Shown here piece by piece: positions 7,983-16,728 of a stretch of DNA of 64,000 bases (positions within the stretch are counted from its first letter, which is position 1; each line of letters starts with the position of its first letter). A program made the translations under genes and the position numbers. A model generated the notes under the pieces. That model was not told the origin of the DNA and searched no databases. It saw only the letters and a program-made list of their open reading frames with translations. The stretch comes from Bacillota bacterium (GTDB lineage Bacteria > Bacillota > Clostridia > Lachnospirales > Lachnospiraceae), in assembly GCA_023409535.1 (NCBI GenBank), contig JAEYGZ010000019.1:1-64000 (forward strand). Direction: 5' to 3'.

Positions 7983-9386
7983 ATGAAAGCTTTTTTAGAC
8001 CAGGACTTCTTATTATCAAATGATACTGCCAGCAAGCTTTATCATGAGTATGCAAGTAAGATGCCGATCATCGACTATCACTGCCACATTAACCCGAAGG
8101 AGATCGCTGAGGATCGCAGGTTTGATAATATCACCCAGGTATGGTTAGGCGGAGACCATTATAAATGGCGTCTGATGCGCGCAAACGGTGTGGACGAATA
8201 TTATATCACCGGTGCCGCTCCGGACCGTGAGAAATTTGATAAATGGGCTGAAACCTTATCAAAATGTATCGGTAATCCGCTGTATCACTGGAGTCATCTC
8301 GAGCTTCAGAGATATTTCGGCTATTACGGCGTATTAAATAAAAAAACCGCAGGCGAAGTATGGGAAATCTGCAATGCCAAGTTAAAGGATCCTTCCATGA
8401 GTGCCCGCAGCATTATATTAATGTCCAATGTTACCCATATCTGCACTACCGATGATCCGATTGACACCCTGGAATGGCATGAAGCCATTGCAAAGGATCC
8501 GACCTTTCAGGTAACCATACTGCCGGCCTGGAGACCTGATAAGGCAATGAATCTGGAGAAGCCTGAATATCTTGACTACGTTGCAAAATTAGGCGAGGCT
8601 GCAGGCGTTCAAATTGACAGCTATGCCGCACTGATCAAAGCGTTAAAGCTTCGTCTGGATTACTTTAATGCAAGAGGCTGTAAGATGTCGGACCATGGTC
8701 TGGATTATATCATGTATCTTCCTGCTACCGAGAAGGAAGTGGAGGAGATCTATAAGAAACGCATTAGCGGTGCAGCCCTGAGCGAGGCTGAGCTTATCCG
8801 GTTCAAGACTGCCTTCATGATAGAAATGGGCAAGGCTTATGCGGATCTTGACTGGGCAATGCAGCTTCATTATGGCTGCAAGCGCAATAATAATACCGGA
8901 ATGTTCGGCAAGCTTGGTCCGGATACCGGCTATGACTGCATCAACAACTTTGCTCCCTCCGACCAGCTTGCAGATTTCTTAAACGCATTAAGCGTTCAGG
9001 ATAAGCTGCCAAGAACAGTGATCTACAGCTTAAATCCTTCTGATAATGCTGCGATTGATACCATTATCGGCTGCTTCCAGGATAGCACCGCAGTAGGTAA
9101 GATTCAGCACGGCAGCGCTTGGTGGTTCAATGATCATAAGACCGGCATGACAGAGCAGATGGTCTCTCTTGCCAATATCGGCTGCCTTGCAGGCTTTGTT
9201 GGAATGCTGACCGACTCCAGAAGCTTCCTCTCCTATCCGAGACATGAATACTTCAGGAGAATTCTGTGCAACCTCATCGGTACCTGGGTAGAGAACGGTG
9301 AATACCCGGCTGATTACGATGCCTTAAAGGAAATTATTGAGAATATCTCCTATAACAATACTTATAACTATTTCAAATTCAAGTAA
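7983..9386 (+). CDS. uxaC: glucuronate (uronate) isomerase
   Basis: Isomerises D-galacturonate to D-tagaturonate (and D-glucuronate to D-fructuronate), the entry step for UxaB. A 467-residue amidohydrolase-like TIM barrel of standard length. The N-terminal metal-binding segment MPIIDYHCHINPKEIAED is present, as are FDNITQVWLGGDHYKWRLMR and the C-terminal SRSFLSYPRHEYFRRILC. AAGAGG precedes the ATG. It follows lacI by 33 bases, so the two likely form one transcript ending at the hairpin at 9391-9436. Confidence 0.95.
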   Translation: MKAFLDQDFLLSNDTASKLYHEYASKMPIIDYHCHINPKEIAEDRRFDNITQVWLGGDHYKWRLMRANGVDEYYITGAAPDREKFDKWAETLSKCIGNPLYHWSHLELQRYFGYYGVLNKKTAGEVWEICNAKLKDPSMSARSIILMSNVTHICTTDDPIDTLEWHEAIAKDPTFQVTILPAWRPDKAMNLEKPEYLDYVAKLGEAAGVQIDSYAALIKALKLRLDYFNARGCKMSDHGLDYIMYLPATEKEVEEIYKKRISGAALSEAELIRFKTAFMIEMGKAYADLDWAMQLHYGCKRNNNTGMFGKLGPDTGYDCINNFAPSDQLADFLNALSVQDKLPRTVIYSLNPSDNAAIDTIIGCFQDSTAVGKIQHGSAWWFNDHKTGMTEQMVSLANIGCLAGFVGMLTDSRSFLSYPRHEYFRRILCNLIGTWVENGEYPADYDALKEIIENISYNNTYNYFKFK

Positions 9387-9390
9387 CACT

Positions 9391-9436
9391 AAAGGGAGCC
9401 GTAAGCATTTTATCGCTTATGGCTCCCTTTATTTAA
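9391..9436 (+). terminator. intrinsic terminator after uxaC
   Basis: AAAGGGAGCC-GTAAGC pairs with GCTTAT-GGCTCCCTTT (9391-9406 with 9415-9430), followed by a T-rich run. It starts four bases after the uxaC stop. It may also work on the minus strand for the HD-GYP gene, which ends at 9477. Confidence 0.8.
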
Positions 9437-9476
9437 TTGAAGCTGTCCTTTTCAGTGACATCTTCCTTCCCATGAA

Positions 9477-10580
9477 TTACTTTAATGATTGGTTTCCCGA
9501 ATTATGATGACTGCTCCAGCTCATTTCAAGCTCTGATTCAATGATTGTGATATCCAAAACCTCCATCAGATTAACCTCGAATGCCTCGATATTCTTCTCA
9601 CGTTCATCCGTGAGTACACGGACAAGGGGCCTTAAGGGAAAGTTCTTATTCTGCTCCTTTACGATTCCTATGGCATTGGTAGATAACCGCACCAAAGAAC
9701 CGTTTGGATAGATTGCAATCTGCTTGATGAGCACAGAAACCAGCCTTAAGTCAAATTGCGTCTCTGCATGCTCAACAAGATAATTTACCGCCTGATTTGA
9801 GCTCCATTTTCTGCGGTAGCTGCGATCTGATACCAGCGCATCATATACATCCGCTATCGCCACTATCCTGGCAAACTCATGCAGCTCTCCTGCCGGTGTT
9901 CCGGTGGGGTAACCCTCACCGTCCATCCTCTCATGATGGTACAAAGCCATAATTCTGGATAGCTCCGTTAAATTAACGCAACGCTTTAAGGCTTCATAGC
10001 CAAGTGTTGTATGCTGTTTCACAATCTCAAATTCCTCAGGCTCCAGCTTGCCGACTTTATTAATAATTTTCGGGTCAATCAGAATCTTGCCGATGTCATG
10101 TAAAAGTGCACCGGCAGCTAACTTTTCCAGCATGGGTCTGCTATAACCCAGCTTATTACCGATAATTAATGAATATACAGTCGTACTGACCGAATGGGAA
10201 AAGGTATATTCATCCGCAGCACCGATATCATTTAAGCTGACCAGGACATCCGGATTTTTCAGGATATCATCAATAACACTGCCGATTGCTCCTGACATCT
10301 CTTCGATGTCGATGACCGCTTTGGATGCAAAGTCCTCCATCGTCTGACGAAGCACCTGCTTACACTGTTGTCTGGTTTCCTCTGATATTGCATCCGGTAT
10401 CTCAATCCCATCGCTCATCGAATCTTCGATATATACATAATCTATACCCAGCTTTCTCAGACTGTTTGTATAGCGTAAAAGGTCAGTAGTTCCTTCCTTT
10501 AGCACCAAACTGTCTCTGTAATAGATTGATTTCCCTAACACCATCTCTGGTTTTAGCATAGACAATGTAACTAAACGCAT
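9477..10580 (-). CDS. HD-GYP domain phosphodiesterase (probable c-di-GMP hydrolase)
   Basis: Probable cyclic-di-GMP phosphodiesterase acting in the cytoplasm. The 367-residue protein has an N-terminal DUF3391-like region (about 1-110) and an HD-GYP domain in which all expected metal/substrate motifs are intact: FSHSV, LLHDIGK, VKQHTTLGYE, HHERMDGEGYP and IADVYDAL. There is no receiver domain and no membrane segment, so the input signal is unknown. It is a single gene, separated from GH130 by a terminator. Its target may be motility or adhesion, but nothing here shows that. Confidence 0.85.
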   Translation of the reverse strand: MRLVTLSMLKPEMVLGKSIYYRDSLVLKEGTTDLLRYTNSLRKLGIDYVYIEDSMSDGIEIPDAISEETRQQCKQVLRQTMEDFASKAVIDIEEMSGAIGSVIDDILKNPDVLVSLNDIGAADEYTFSHSVSTTVYSLIIGNKLGYSRPMLEKLAAGALLHDIGKILIDPKIINKVGKLEPEEFEIVKQHTTLGYEALKRCVNLTELSRIMALYHHERMDGEGYPTGTPAGELHEFARIVAIADVYDALVSDRSYRRKWSSNQAVNYLVEHAETQFDLRLVSVLIKQIAIYPNGSLVRLSTNAIGIVKEQNKNFPLRPLVRVLTDEREKNIEAFEVNLMEVLDITIIESELEMSWSSHHNSGNQSLK

Positions 10581-10736
10581 ATGGTCTCCTACATGTTAAT
10601 AATTCATTCATGATATTTTTTCATCAATCACCATAATCATACTTTATCGTCTGCCATGTGTCAATAAGTTCAAGTCTGATAGTCTGTAAAACGTGACTTT
10701 TTTCATAATAGATCAGCAAATTCGCCCTAAAACGAC

Positions 10737-10769
10737 GAAAAACACCTGCCGAAATCGACTTTCAGCAGG
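10737..10769 (-). terminator. intrinsic terminator after the GH130 gene
   Basis: On the minus strand CCTGC-TGAAA pairs with TTTCGGCAGG (10745-10769), followed by a run of T. It lies 55 bases beyond the GH130 stop. The rest of 10581-10823 shows nothing further that I can name. Confidence 0.7.
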
Positions 10770-10823
10770 CATTTTGCGTGCATTTTTAGTAATTATAGAT
10801 ACTTTTATTTATATTAATTCATT

Positions 10824-11792
10824 TTACAAGGCGTTTTCCTTAACATACTGAATCAACTCCTCCGCCTGGGCAAAGGCTAATGCCACTACCGTATCGGCTG
10901 CGCCGTAATAAATGGCAATTCTTCCGGTTTCAGCATCCTGAAGGGTTGCACAGGGGAAGGTTACATTAGGAACATCACCCACACATTCATAAAGCTCCGT
11001 GGGATGGAAGATAAACGGCTTGCATCTGTATTTAACCCTCCAGGGCTCATCAATATCAAGAATTGCTGCTCCCATAGAGTAAATCATGCCGTTGCAGGTA
11101 GTTCCCACACCATGGAAGAGCAAGAGCCAGCCTTCCTTTGTCTCAATGGGAACCGGACCTGCTCCCACTTTGGTCCAGGCCCAGCCCTGAGCCTGCAGCA
11201 CAAAACGGTGATAGCCCCAATGCTCCATATCCGGGCTCTGACTCAGGTAGATGTCTCCAAAGGGCGTATGGCCGTTGTCACTGGGTCTGGAGAGCATAAT
11301 GTACTTTCCGCCGATCCTTCTGGGAAACAGCACACCGTTACGATTAAAGGGCAGAAATGCATTCTCCAGCTGATAAAACCTTTTAAAATCATAGGAATAT
11401 GCTATACCGATGGTAGGACCATGATATTGATTACACCAGGTTACATAATAACGATCCTCCAGCCAGCATACCCTGGGGTCATAGCCGCAGGCTGCACCAA
11501 TCTGTTCCTCCTTGTCATTGTATAGAGGCATGGGATTATGCTCGAGCTCCCAATCGATTCCGTTCTGACTTTTTCCTAAGAATAAATGCTGCTGCATGGC
11601 TTTATCATCACTTCTGAAAACTCCTGCAAAGGCTCCGTCCTTTGCAATAACCGCGCTGTTAAAGATGCTGTTGGCACTGGGAATCTGATTTCTCTTAATA
11701 ATAGGGTTATCGCTGTATCTCCATACAATGTCCTGACATCCTTCCGGCCGGTCCTGCCAGGGAATATTGGGTAAATTCTCACCAAGTATCAT
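10824..11792 (-). CDS. GH130 beta-mannoside phosphorylase-type enzyme
   Basis: Family GH130 five-bladed propeller, 322 residues, no signal peptide. Members phosphorolyse beta-mannosides (mannosyl-glucose, 1,4- or 1,2-mannooligosaccharides) to mannose 1-phosphate, conserving energy inside the cell. Seen are the FAGVFRSDDK and HLFLGKSQNGIDWE segments, the catalytic-type aspartate in CGYDPRVCWLED, GVLFPRRIGGKYIMLSRPSD and HGVGTTCNGMIYSMGAAILD. AGGAAGG lies about nine bases before the ATG. It is transcribed alone from the promoter at 11878-11906. No transporter or other mannan gene adjoins it, so the exact substrate is open. Confidence 0.85.
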   Translation of the reverse strand: MILGENLPNIPWQDRPEGCQDIVWRYSDNPIIKRNQIPSANSIFNSAVIAKDGAFAGVFRSDDKAMQQHLFLGKSQNGIDWELEHNPMPLYNDKEEQIGAACGYDPRVCWLEDRYYVTWCNQYHGPTIGIAYSYDFKRFYQLENAFLPFNRNGVLFPRRIGGKYIMLSRPSDNGHTPFGDIYLSQSPDMEHWGYHRFVLQAQGWAWTKVGAGPVPIETKEGWLLLFHGVGTTCNGMIYSMGAAILDIDEPWRVKYRCKPFIFHPTELYECVGDVPNVTFPCATLQDAETGRIAIYYGAADTVVALAFAQAEELIQYVKENAL

Positions 11793-11837
11793 ACCGATAC
11801 CTTCCTCTCTTTCAGTCTACAGGCTTTGTACATATCC

Positions 11838-11867
11838 AGTGCATATAATGCGCATAATTAGTGCACT
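11838..11867. promoter_or_regulatory. inverted repeat downstream of the GH130 promoter
   Basis: AGTGCA (11838-11843) and TGCACT (11862-11867) face each other across 18 bases that include the near-palindrome ATAATGCGCATAAT. The position, just after the -10 box of the GH130 promoter, suits a repressor operator. The regulator is unknown. Confidence 0.5.
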
Positions 11868-11877
11868 CATATTACTT

Positions 11878-11906
11878 ATTATACCGATAATGTAATATTT
11901 TGTCCA
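11878..11906 (-). promoter_or_regulatory. promoter of the GH130 gene
   Basis: Minus strand: -35 TGGACA (11901-11906), 17-bp spacer, -10 TATAAT (11878-11883). The leader to the ATG at 11792 is about 80 bases. Confidence 0.7.
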
Positions 11907-12030
11907 TAGCTTCTCACAAAAGTACGTTGTCCGGCTGATTACCGGTATATGATGCGCAGCAGCAACAGCAGTGGGGTATGAAATGTAAAATTTGTTAAAA
12001 TAGCTATATCTTTCTTATCTGGGTTTGTAC

Positions 12031-12036
12031 TATAAT
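12031..12036 (+). promoter_or_regulatory. possible -10 box for the moxR operon
   Basis: A TATAAT hexamer lies 72 bases before the moxR ATG in the AT-rich interval between GH130 and moxR. No good -35 match is seen at the usual spacing, so this is weak. Nothing else is recognisable in 11907-12108. Confidence 0.35.
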
Positions 12037-12108
12037 AAATGCAGCGTGAATAACGCTAAACATAATTCATAGCAAAAAAGTTAAGAGAGAAAAGGACAGG
12101 TGACCTTC

Positions 12109-13065
12109 ATGGAAATAAATATTCTTAAACAGAAAACAGCCGCAATTAAGGAGAATATCCAAAAAGTAATCGTCGGTAAATCTGAGCTGATCGATCTGCT
12201 GCTTACCGCCCTCTTAGCCAACGGACATATTCTGCTGGAGGACGTTCCCGGAACCGGTAAGACTATGCTGGCAAAATCCCTGGCCAGATCCATTGATGCG
12301 GAATTTAAAAGAATACAGTTTACACCGGATCTTCTTCCTTCCGATATTACCGGTTTGAACTATTATAATCAGAAGAAGGGAGAATTCACCTTCCATAGCG
12401 GCCCGGTCTTTACTCATATCCTGCTGGCTGATGAAATCAACCGCGCAACCCCCAGAACCCAATCCAGTCTGCTGGAATGTATGGAGGAAAGACAGATTAC
12501 CATCGACGGTGAGACACATGTACTTGCAAAGCCTTTTCTGGTCATTGCCACCCAGAACCCCGTGGAGACCTCCGGTACTTTCCCGCTGCCGGAGGCACAA
12601 TTGGACCGCTTCCTGATGCAGCTGAATGTGGGGTTCCCGTCTGAGGATGAAGAATTGTCCATTCTGAACCGCTTTATAGAGAACAGTCCCCTGGAAACAC
12701 TTCATTCCGTATGTACCGGTACCGAGCTTTTGGAGATGCAGACCGATATAAAAGCCGTCTATGTTCACAGCTCCTTGATGGAATATATGATTGAGATCAT
12801 TAATAGAACTCGAAAGCACGATAATATCGCCCTGGGTGTCAGTCCCAGAGGAACACTGGCGCTCCTTCGCGCCTCCCAGGCCTATGCGGCAATTCAGGGG
12901 GCAGCCTTTGTAACCCCGGAGATCATTAAGCATCTTGCTCCTTATGTACTGGCACATCGTATGATCCTGCGGTCAAATTTCCAAAAGGCTTCCTCCGCTG
13001 CCCAGATTTTAAATCAAATCCTTGCCGATATCACAGTTCCCACGGAGGAGTTCGCATGGAAATAG
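12109..13065 (+). CDS. MoxR-family AAA ATPase
   Basis: Cytoplasmic AAA+ chaperone-like ATPase, 318 residues. Walker A is in LEDVPGTGKTMLAKSLA, Walker B in HILLADEINRA, followed by TPRTQSSLLECMEERQITI and the sensor segment VIATQNPVE. The start at 12109 is chosen because AGGTGA lies five bases before it; an in-frame GTG at 12100 is less likely. It overlaps the DUF58 gene by 10 bases. MoxR proteins act with DUF58 and VWA partners in assembly or maturation of other proteins, often at the membrane. The client here is unknown. Confidence 0.9.
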   Translation: MEINILKQKTAAIKENIQKVIVGKSELIDLLLTALLANGHILLEDVPGTGKTMLAKSLARSIDAEFKRIQFTPDLLPSDITGLNYYNQKKGEFTFHSGPVFTHILLADEINRATPRTQSSLLECMEERQITIDGETHVLAKPFLVIATQNPVETSGTFPLPEAQLDRFLMQLNVGFPSEDEELSILNRFIENSPLETLHSVCTGTELLEMQTDIKAVYVHSSLMEYMIEIINRTRKHDNIALGVSPRGTLALLRASQAYAAIQGAAFVTPEIIKHLAPYVLAHRMILRSNFQKASSAAQILNQILADITVPTEEFAWK

Positions 13066-14171
13066 CCGCCGCTCTGCTTGGAGCCTTTCTTTTATATGAA
13101 CTGCAAAAATTTCTGTACAGCCGATTCTGGAATAAAAAACTGACCGTGGACCTGGCTCTGTCGGGGAACAGCGCAGTAGAAGGCGAAGAACTGACCCTGG
13201 TAGAGACCGTTACGAACCAAAAGCTGCTGCCCATCCCTGTGCTCAAGATCAAATATACGGCCTCGAGGCACCTGATCTTTCTTGGCACACGGGAGACCGA
13301 GGTGACGGACAACACTTACAGAAATGATCTTATCTCTGTCATGATGTATCAGAAGCTGACAAGACATATTCCCTTCCGGTGCAGCAAGCGGGGATATTAT
13401 ACCATCGACCGGATCACTCTTGTCTGTAATGACCTGCTTTTAGAATCAGAAATGGTAACCGGAAATCATCTGAATATCCAGCTCTATGTCTATCCGAAGC
13501 AGGTGGATTTTAATAAACTGGAGATACCCTTCCAAACGATGCTCGGAACAGTTTTGACAAAGCGGTTTATCAATGAAGATCCTTTTGAATTTAAGAGCAT
13601 CCGCGAATATCAGTCCTACGATACCATGAAGACGATTAACTGGAAGGCCTCTGCAAAAACCGGCTCCCTGATGGTAAATGTATTTGATCATACTGCTTCA
13701 CAGCGAATCAAGATACTTCTTAATCTGGAGTTTGATACGATCTGGCGTTACGAGGATCTCCAGGAGGAAAGCATCCGGCTGGCGGCAACCTTTGCGGAGC
13801 ATTTTATAGAACAGGGAATACCGGTTTCTCTCTACACCAACGGTCTGGATGTGATCAGCAGGAAGGTGCTTCATGTACCCGCCGGCTCCGGCAGGAATCA
13901 CCTTCGGACCATAAATGAGACCCTGGCACGTATCGATGCCACGTCTACAGTTCCGCCCTTTACCGCTGCTCTCAGTGGGGAGTTAGATGATGTGAGCCCA
14001 AAGGATTATCTTGTCCTGATCTCGTATTATCAGCGGTTGGAGCTTCAGGAACAGCTGGAGAAACTAGCCCGGGCAAATATGGATTTTACCTGGATTATTC
14101 CGCTCAACAAAGAAGTTCGGCTTACTGCAGACAGTAAGCTGCTGCCACATATTTTATCCTGGGAAGTATAA
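13056..14171 (+). CDS. DUF58 domain protein
   Basis: The 371-residue partner of the preceding MoxR ATPase. A hydrophobic N-terminus (AAALLGAFLLYELQKFLY) may anchor it; a beta-rich middle follows, and the DUF58 signature segment DPFEFKSIREYQSYD then MKTINWKASAKTGSLMV appears at about 185-210. The C-terminal part resembles a degenerate VWA fold (IKILLNLEF and YLVLISYY). It has only one hydrophobic segment, fewer than many family members. Gene order moxR-DUF58-membrane protein is the standard arrangement. Biochemical role unknown. Confidence 0.85.
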   Translation: MEIAAALLGAFLLYELQKFLYSRFWNKKLTVDLALSGNSAVEGEELTLVETVTNQKLLPIPVLKIKYTASRHLIFLGTRETEVTDNTYRNDLISVMMYQKLTRHIPFRCSKRGYYTIDRITLVCNDLLLESEMVTGNHLNIQLYVYPKQVDFNKLEIPFQTMLGTVLTKRFINEDPFEFKSIREYQSYDTMKTINWKASAKTGSLMVNVFDHTASQRIKILLNLEFDTIWRYEDLQEESIRLAATFAEHFIEQGIPVSLYTNGLDVISRKVLHVPAGSGRNHLRTINETLARIDATSTVPPFTAALSGELDDVSPKDYLVLISYYQRLELQEQLEKLARANMDFTWIIPLNKEVRLTADSKLLPHILSWEV

Positions 14172-14333
14172 CCGCATATCATAAGGACTGATAAAATATC
14201 CGGACATAAATTGCCGGCACAAATTCAAAGAGCAGATATGTCAGGCAGTGTAAGCTTAGAAAATTCACTTTACAAATATTGTGCTCTGCGTAATGATGAT
14301 AACTCATCACACACAAGGGGGTTGCAGATTTTG

Positions 14334-15602
14334 ATGAAAGGCATGGTTATTTATATGAACATAAAACGCAATCAACTTATTATAGATCTGATCAATATTC
14401 TGATGCTGTTTATGCTTGCATATCTATTCATTGCCATCGCTCTGCGCAGTTTTATGGCTGATTCTGCGATAAAAACCTTGTTCCTGCTGCCGGCTCCCTT
14501 TCTCTCCTATGCCATAAGAAGATCTATGAAACATATCTGGTCCTTTCTGCTGCTGCATGCGGCTGTCCTCACCCTCTATCTATCTGTTGCCGGGCACCCG
14601 CTCCTGACCGCCGCATATGGAGTTTACCTTGTATCCGTAACCATTTATGCTTTTTATCAGAAACAAAGGCCGGCGGAACATTCCAGCATCCCTCCCTACT
14701 CAGTGCTGGTGATTCTCTTTCTGTATATCTGCAGTTATTTTCTTCACATGCCTGACATGCAGAGACTTTCGTTTCTCCTTGCAATCACTTATATCCTGCT
14801 TAATGTACTCAGTATGTACCTGAGCAATCTGTCCAGATTTGCCAGGAACCATGCCGATATTCAAAATGTCCCCTTTCAGCAGATCAGAAATTCAAATCAT
14901 GTATTGGTGATGTTTCTCTGCGGTCTGTTCTTACTGGCCATGCTGGTGTTCTCCTATGTGCCTCTGGGAGCGATTATCTCCTATCTCGGCAGGATGCTCC
15001 AACGAATACTTCGCATGCTGCTGTCACTGATACATCTATCAGAACCGGAAGCATCGCAAGAAACCGCACCGGAAGATGCGGCACCGCCCGCCTATGATAT
15101 TGTGCCGTCTGAGTCTTCCTGGCTGATGCAGCTGATCTCGGAGATATTCCGGTGGTTAGCAACCATACTTATCATTGCTGCCGCAATTGCTCTGATCTTA
15201 TATGCGATCTACCGGCTTTACCGCTATTTCTACCTCAAGAGTGAGGCTGTGTTTCAGGATGAGGTAGAATTCATTTCCCCCTATGCGAAGAAGGAACATG
15301 CCCCACGGAAGGTAAGGCATTCCCGCCATTGGCTCTTTGGCCGCTCCAATAATGATACCATCAGAAAAATATATGCAAAGTCGGTAGCTGCAAATAGCAA
15401 TGGTATCACAAAGCCTTCAAAGAGCATGACTCCCGATCAATTATCCCGGTATGCCCTGGGCAGAACAGGAACCGACGCAAGGGCCGAAGAAAATGAGGAG
15501 GGTAATTCACAGCTTCTGACCTCCCATTACGAGAAGGCAAGATACAGCAACGAGGAATGTACCCGGGAGGAAGTTCGAAGCGTAAAAGAGCTCCTTAAGT
15601 GA
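14334..15602 (+). CDS. membrane protein with DUF4129-like C-terminus
   Basis: About 422 residues, membrane protein of unknown function. Roughly seven hydrophobic segments: six in the N-terminal half (for example LINILMLFMLAYLFIAIAL and HVLVMFLCGLFLLAMLVF) and one near residue 325 (ILIIAAAIALILYAIYRLY). The cytoplasmic tail carries DUF4129-type sequence (MTPDQLSRYA ... LTSHYEKARYSNEE), matching the usual third member of MoxR-DUF58 loci. The start is uncertain: the open frame reaches back to 14211, but AGGGGG lies before ATG 14334, and ATG 14355 is also possible. No transglutaminase domain is present, unlike some relatives. Confidence 0.7.
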   Translation: MKGMVIYMNIKRNQLIIDLINILMLFMLAYLFIAIALRSFMADSAIKTLFLLPAPFLSYAIRRSMKHIWSFLLLHAAVLTLYLSVAGHPLLTAAYGVYLVSVTIYAFYQKQRPAEHSSIPPYSVLVILFLYICSYFLHMPDMQRLSFLLAITYILLNVLSMYLSNLSRFARNHADIQNVPFQQIRNSNHVLVMFLCGLFLLAMLVFSYVPLGAIISYLGRMLQRILRMLLSLIHLSEPEASQETAPEDAAPPAYDIVPSESSWLMQLISEIFRWLATILIIAAAIALILYAIYRLYRYFYLKSEAVFQDEVEFISPYAKKEHAPRKVRHSRHWLFGRSNNDTIRKIYAKSVAANSNGITKPSKSMTPDQLSRYALGRTGTDARAEENEEGNSQLLTSHYEKARYSNEECTREEVRSVKELLK

Positions 15603-15613
15603 TTATAAACCTG

Positions 15614-16444
15614 CTATTCACTGCGGCATACGCGAAACCCCTGGTCAGGTCCCTTGCCAGCCGCTTCGAATTTGCCCCTGAAATTTGATGCGCAGCAGCT
15701 CACATCACCAAGCCAGCCGCCGCCCTTCCATACCCGGAAAGAGCCGCCGGCAATCTCCTTGTCCTCATACCAGTCCCAGCACCATTCCCTGACGTTCCCT
15801 GACATATCGTAAATTCCCAGCTCATTGGATCCCTGGGTTCCCACCGGCTTTGTCCTGTTTTTGTTATTTTCTATTTCAGACCAGTTCCAATCTCCGGTTA
15901 AGTATTCCTCTCCGGCATTTTTCCAATACCAGGCCACTTCATCTGCATTACTGCTTCCGCTGTATGTATAGCTTTTGCTCAACCGGCCTCCCCCCGCCGC
16001 ATATTCCCACTCCGCTTCGGTGGGCAGCCGGTAGCCGTTTGCTCCTTCCTTGATTGTCACCGTCCATTTTATATTGTCATATTCACTCTTATTCTCCGGG
16101 TCTGTTTTATTCCTGTCTATATTGTAATACGGCTCCAGGCCTTCTTTTATACTCCTTTTGTTACAATACTCGATACTGTCATACCAGCTTACCGTATCCA
16201 CCGGTAAATTGTCGCCAATAAATTGCGACGGATTATTTCCCATAACCTCCCTCCACTCTTTTTGCGTTATTTCATATGCACCGATATAAAAATCCAATAT
16301 GGTTACCTCCTGTTGGTAGAAGTTTGAATTTGTGTTTACAAAATTCCCGCCTTTGACCAGTACAAACTCCTCTGATTCCTTTTGAGAGCAGGCGCTGATG
16401 ACAACCAGGATTGCAGTAATCAGTAAAACCAATCGTTTTCTCAT
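15614..16444 (-). CDS. SUMF1/FGE-sulfatase-domain lipoprotein
   Basis: A 276-residue lipoprotein: signal peptide with lipobox VISAC (Cys19), then one formylglycine-generating-enzyme-type (SUMF1) domain. Domain segments are FVLVKGGNFV, ITQKEWREVMGNNPSQF, VDTVSWYDSIEYCNKRS, YRLPTEAEWEYAAGGG, MSGNVREWCWDWYED and a C-terminal GFRVCRS. It lacks the widely spaced cysteine pair of true formylglycine-generating enzymes; only adjacent Cys-Cys in DVSCCASNF is seen, so it is more likely a structural or binding module on the outer face of the membrane. AAGGAG lies eight bases before ATG 16444. It converges on the DUF4129 gene with 11 bases between. No sulfatase gene is nearby. Confidence 0.8.
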   Translation of the reverse strand: MRKRLVLLITAILVVISACSQKESEEFVLVKGGNFVNTNSNFYQQEVTILDFYIGAYEITQKEWREVMGNNPSQFIGDNLPVDTVSWYDSIEYCNKRSIKEGLEPYYNIDRNKTDPENKSEYDNIKWTVTIKEGANGYRLPTEAEWEYAAGGGRLSKSYTYSGSSNADEVAWYWKNAGEEYLTGDWNWSEIENNKNRTKPVGTQGSNELGIYDMSGNVREWCWDWYEDKEIAGGSFRVWKGGGWLGDVSCCASNFRGKFEAAGKGPDQGFRVCRSE

Positions 16445-16728
16445 TTCCATATCTCCTTTACAACCTTGGTGAAACTATAGATAACGGCGGCCTCCGGCTG
16501 TTACCGCTGCGTTGAAGGCTGTTTGCCTATGCATAAACAGCCAACAACGCACGAAACCTGTTTGCCGCTTATCCTTACACTTTGGAAAGGTAATATTTAA
16601 GTAGTATGTAGGTAAGTAACATTTCGATATATAACCCCCCGGTCATTGACCGGCTTGTCCTTGTTAGATCAGACCTTAAGACTTTAACGGCCCGTTACCT
16701 GCCGGTTATCCTTTTTGTATGTGACCTG
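16445..16728. other. intergenic region with two inverted repeats
   Basis: Contains a strong hairpin at 16509-16550 (GCGTTG..GGCTGTTT facing AAACAGCC..CAACGC) and a short dyad CGGTCATTGACCG at 16640-16652. Neither is followed by a T run on the minus strand, so they are not standard terminators. They lie downstream of the xylanase gene and may stabilise or end its mRNA, or regulate the following lipoprotein gene. No gene is seen. Confidence 0.5.

Noticed and set aside
12214..12957. A 247-residue frame on the minus strand inside moxR.
   Set aside because: It is fully antisense to a clear MoxR ATPase with intact Walker motifs and has low-complexity composition; a shadow frame.
15614..16444. Formylglycine-generating enzyme for sulfatases.
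   Set aside because: The spaced catalytic cysteine pair is absent and there is no sulfatase in the window.
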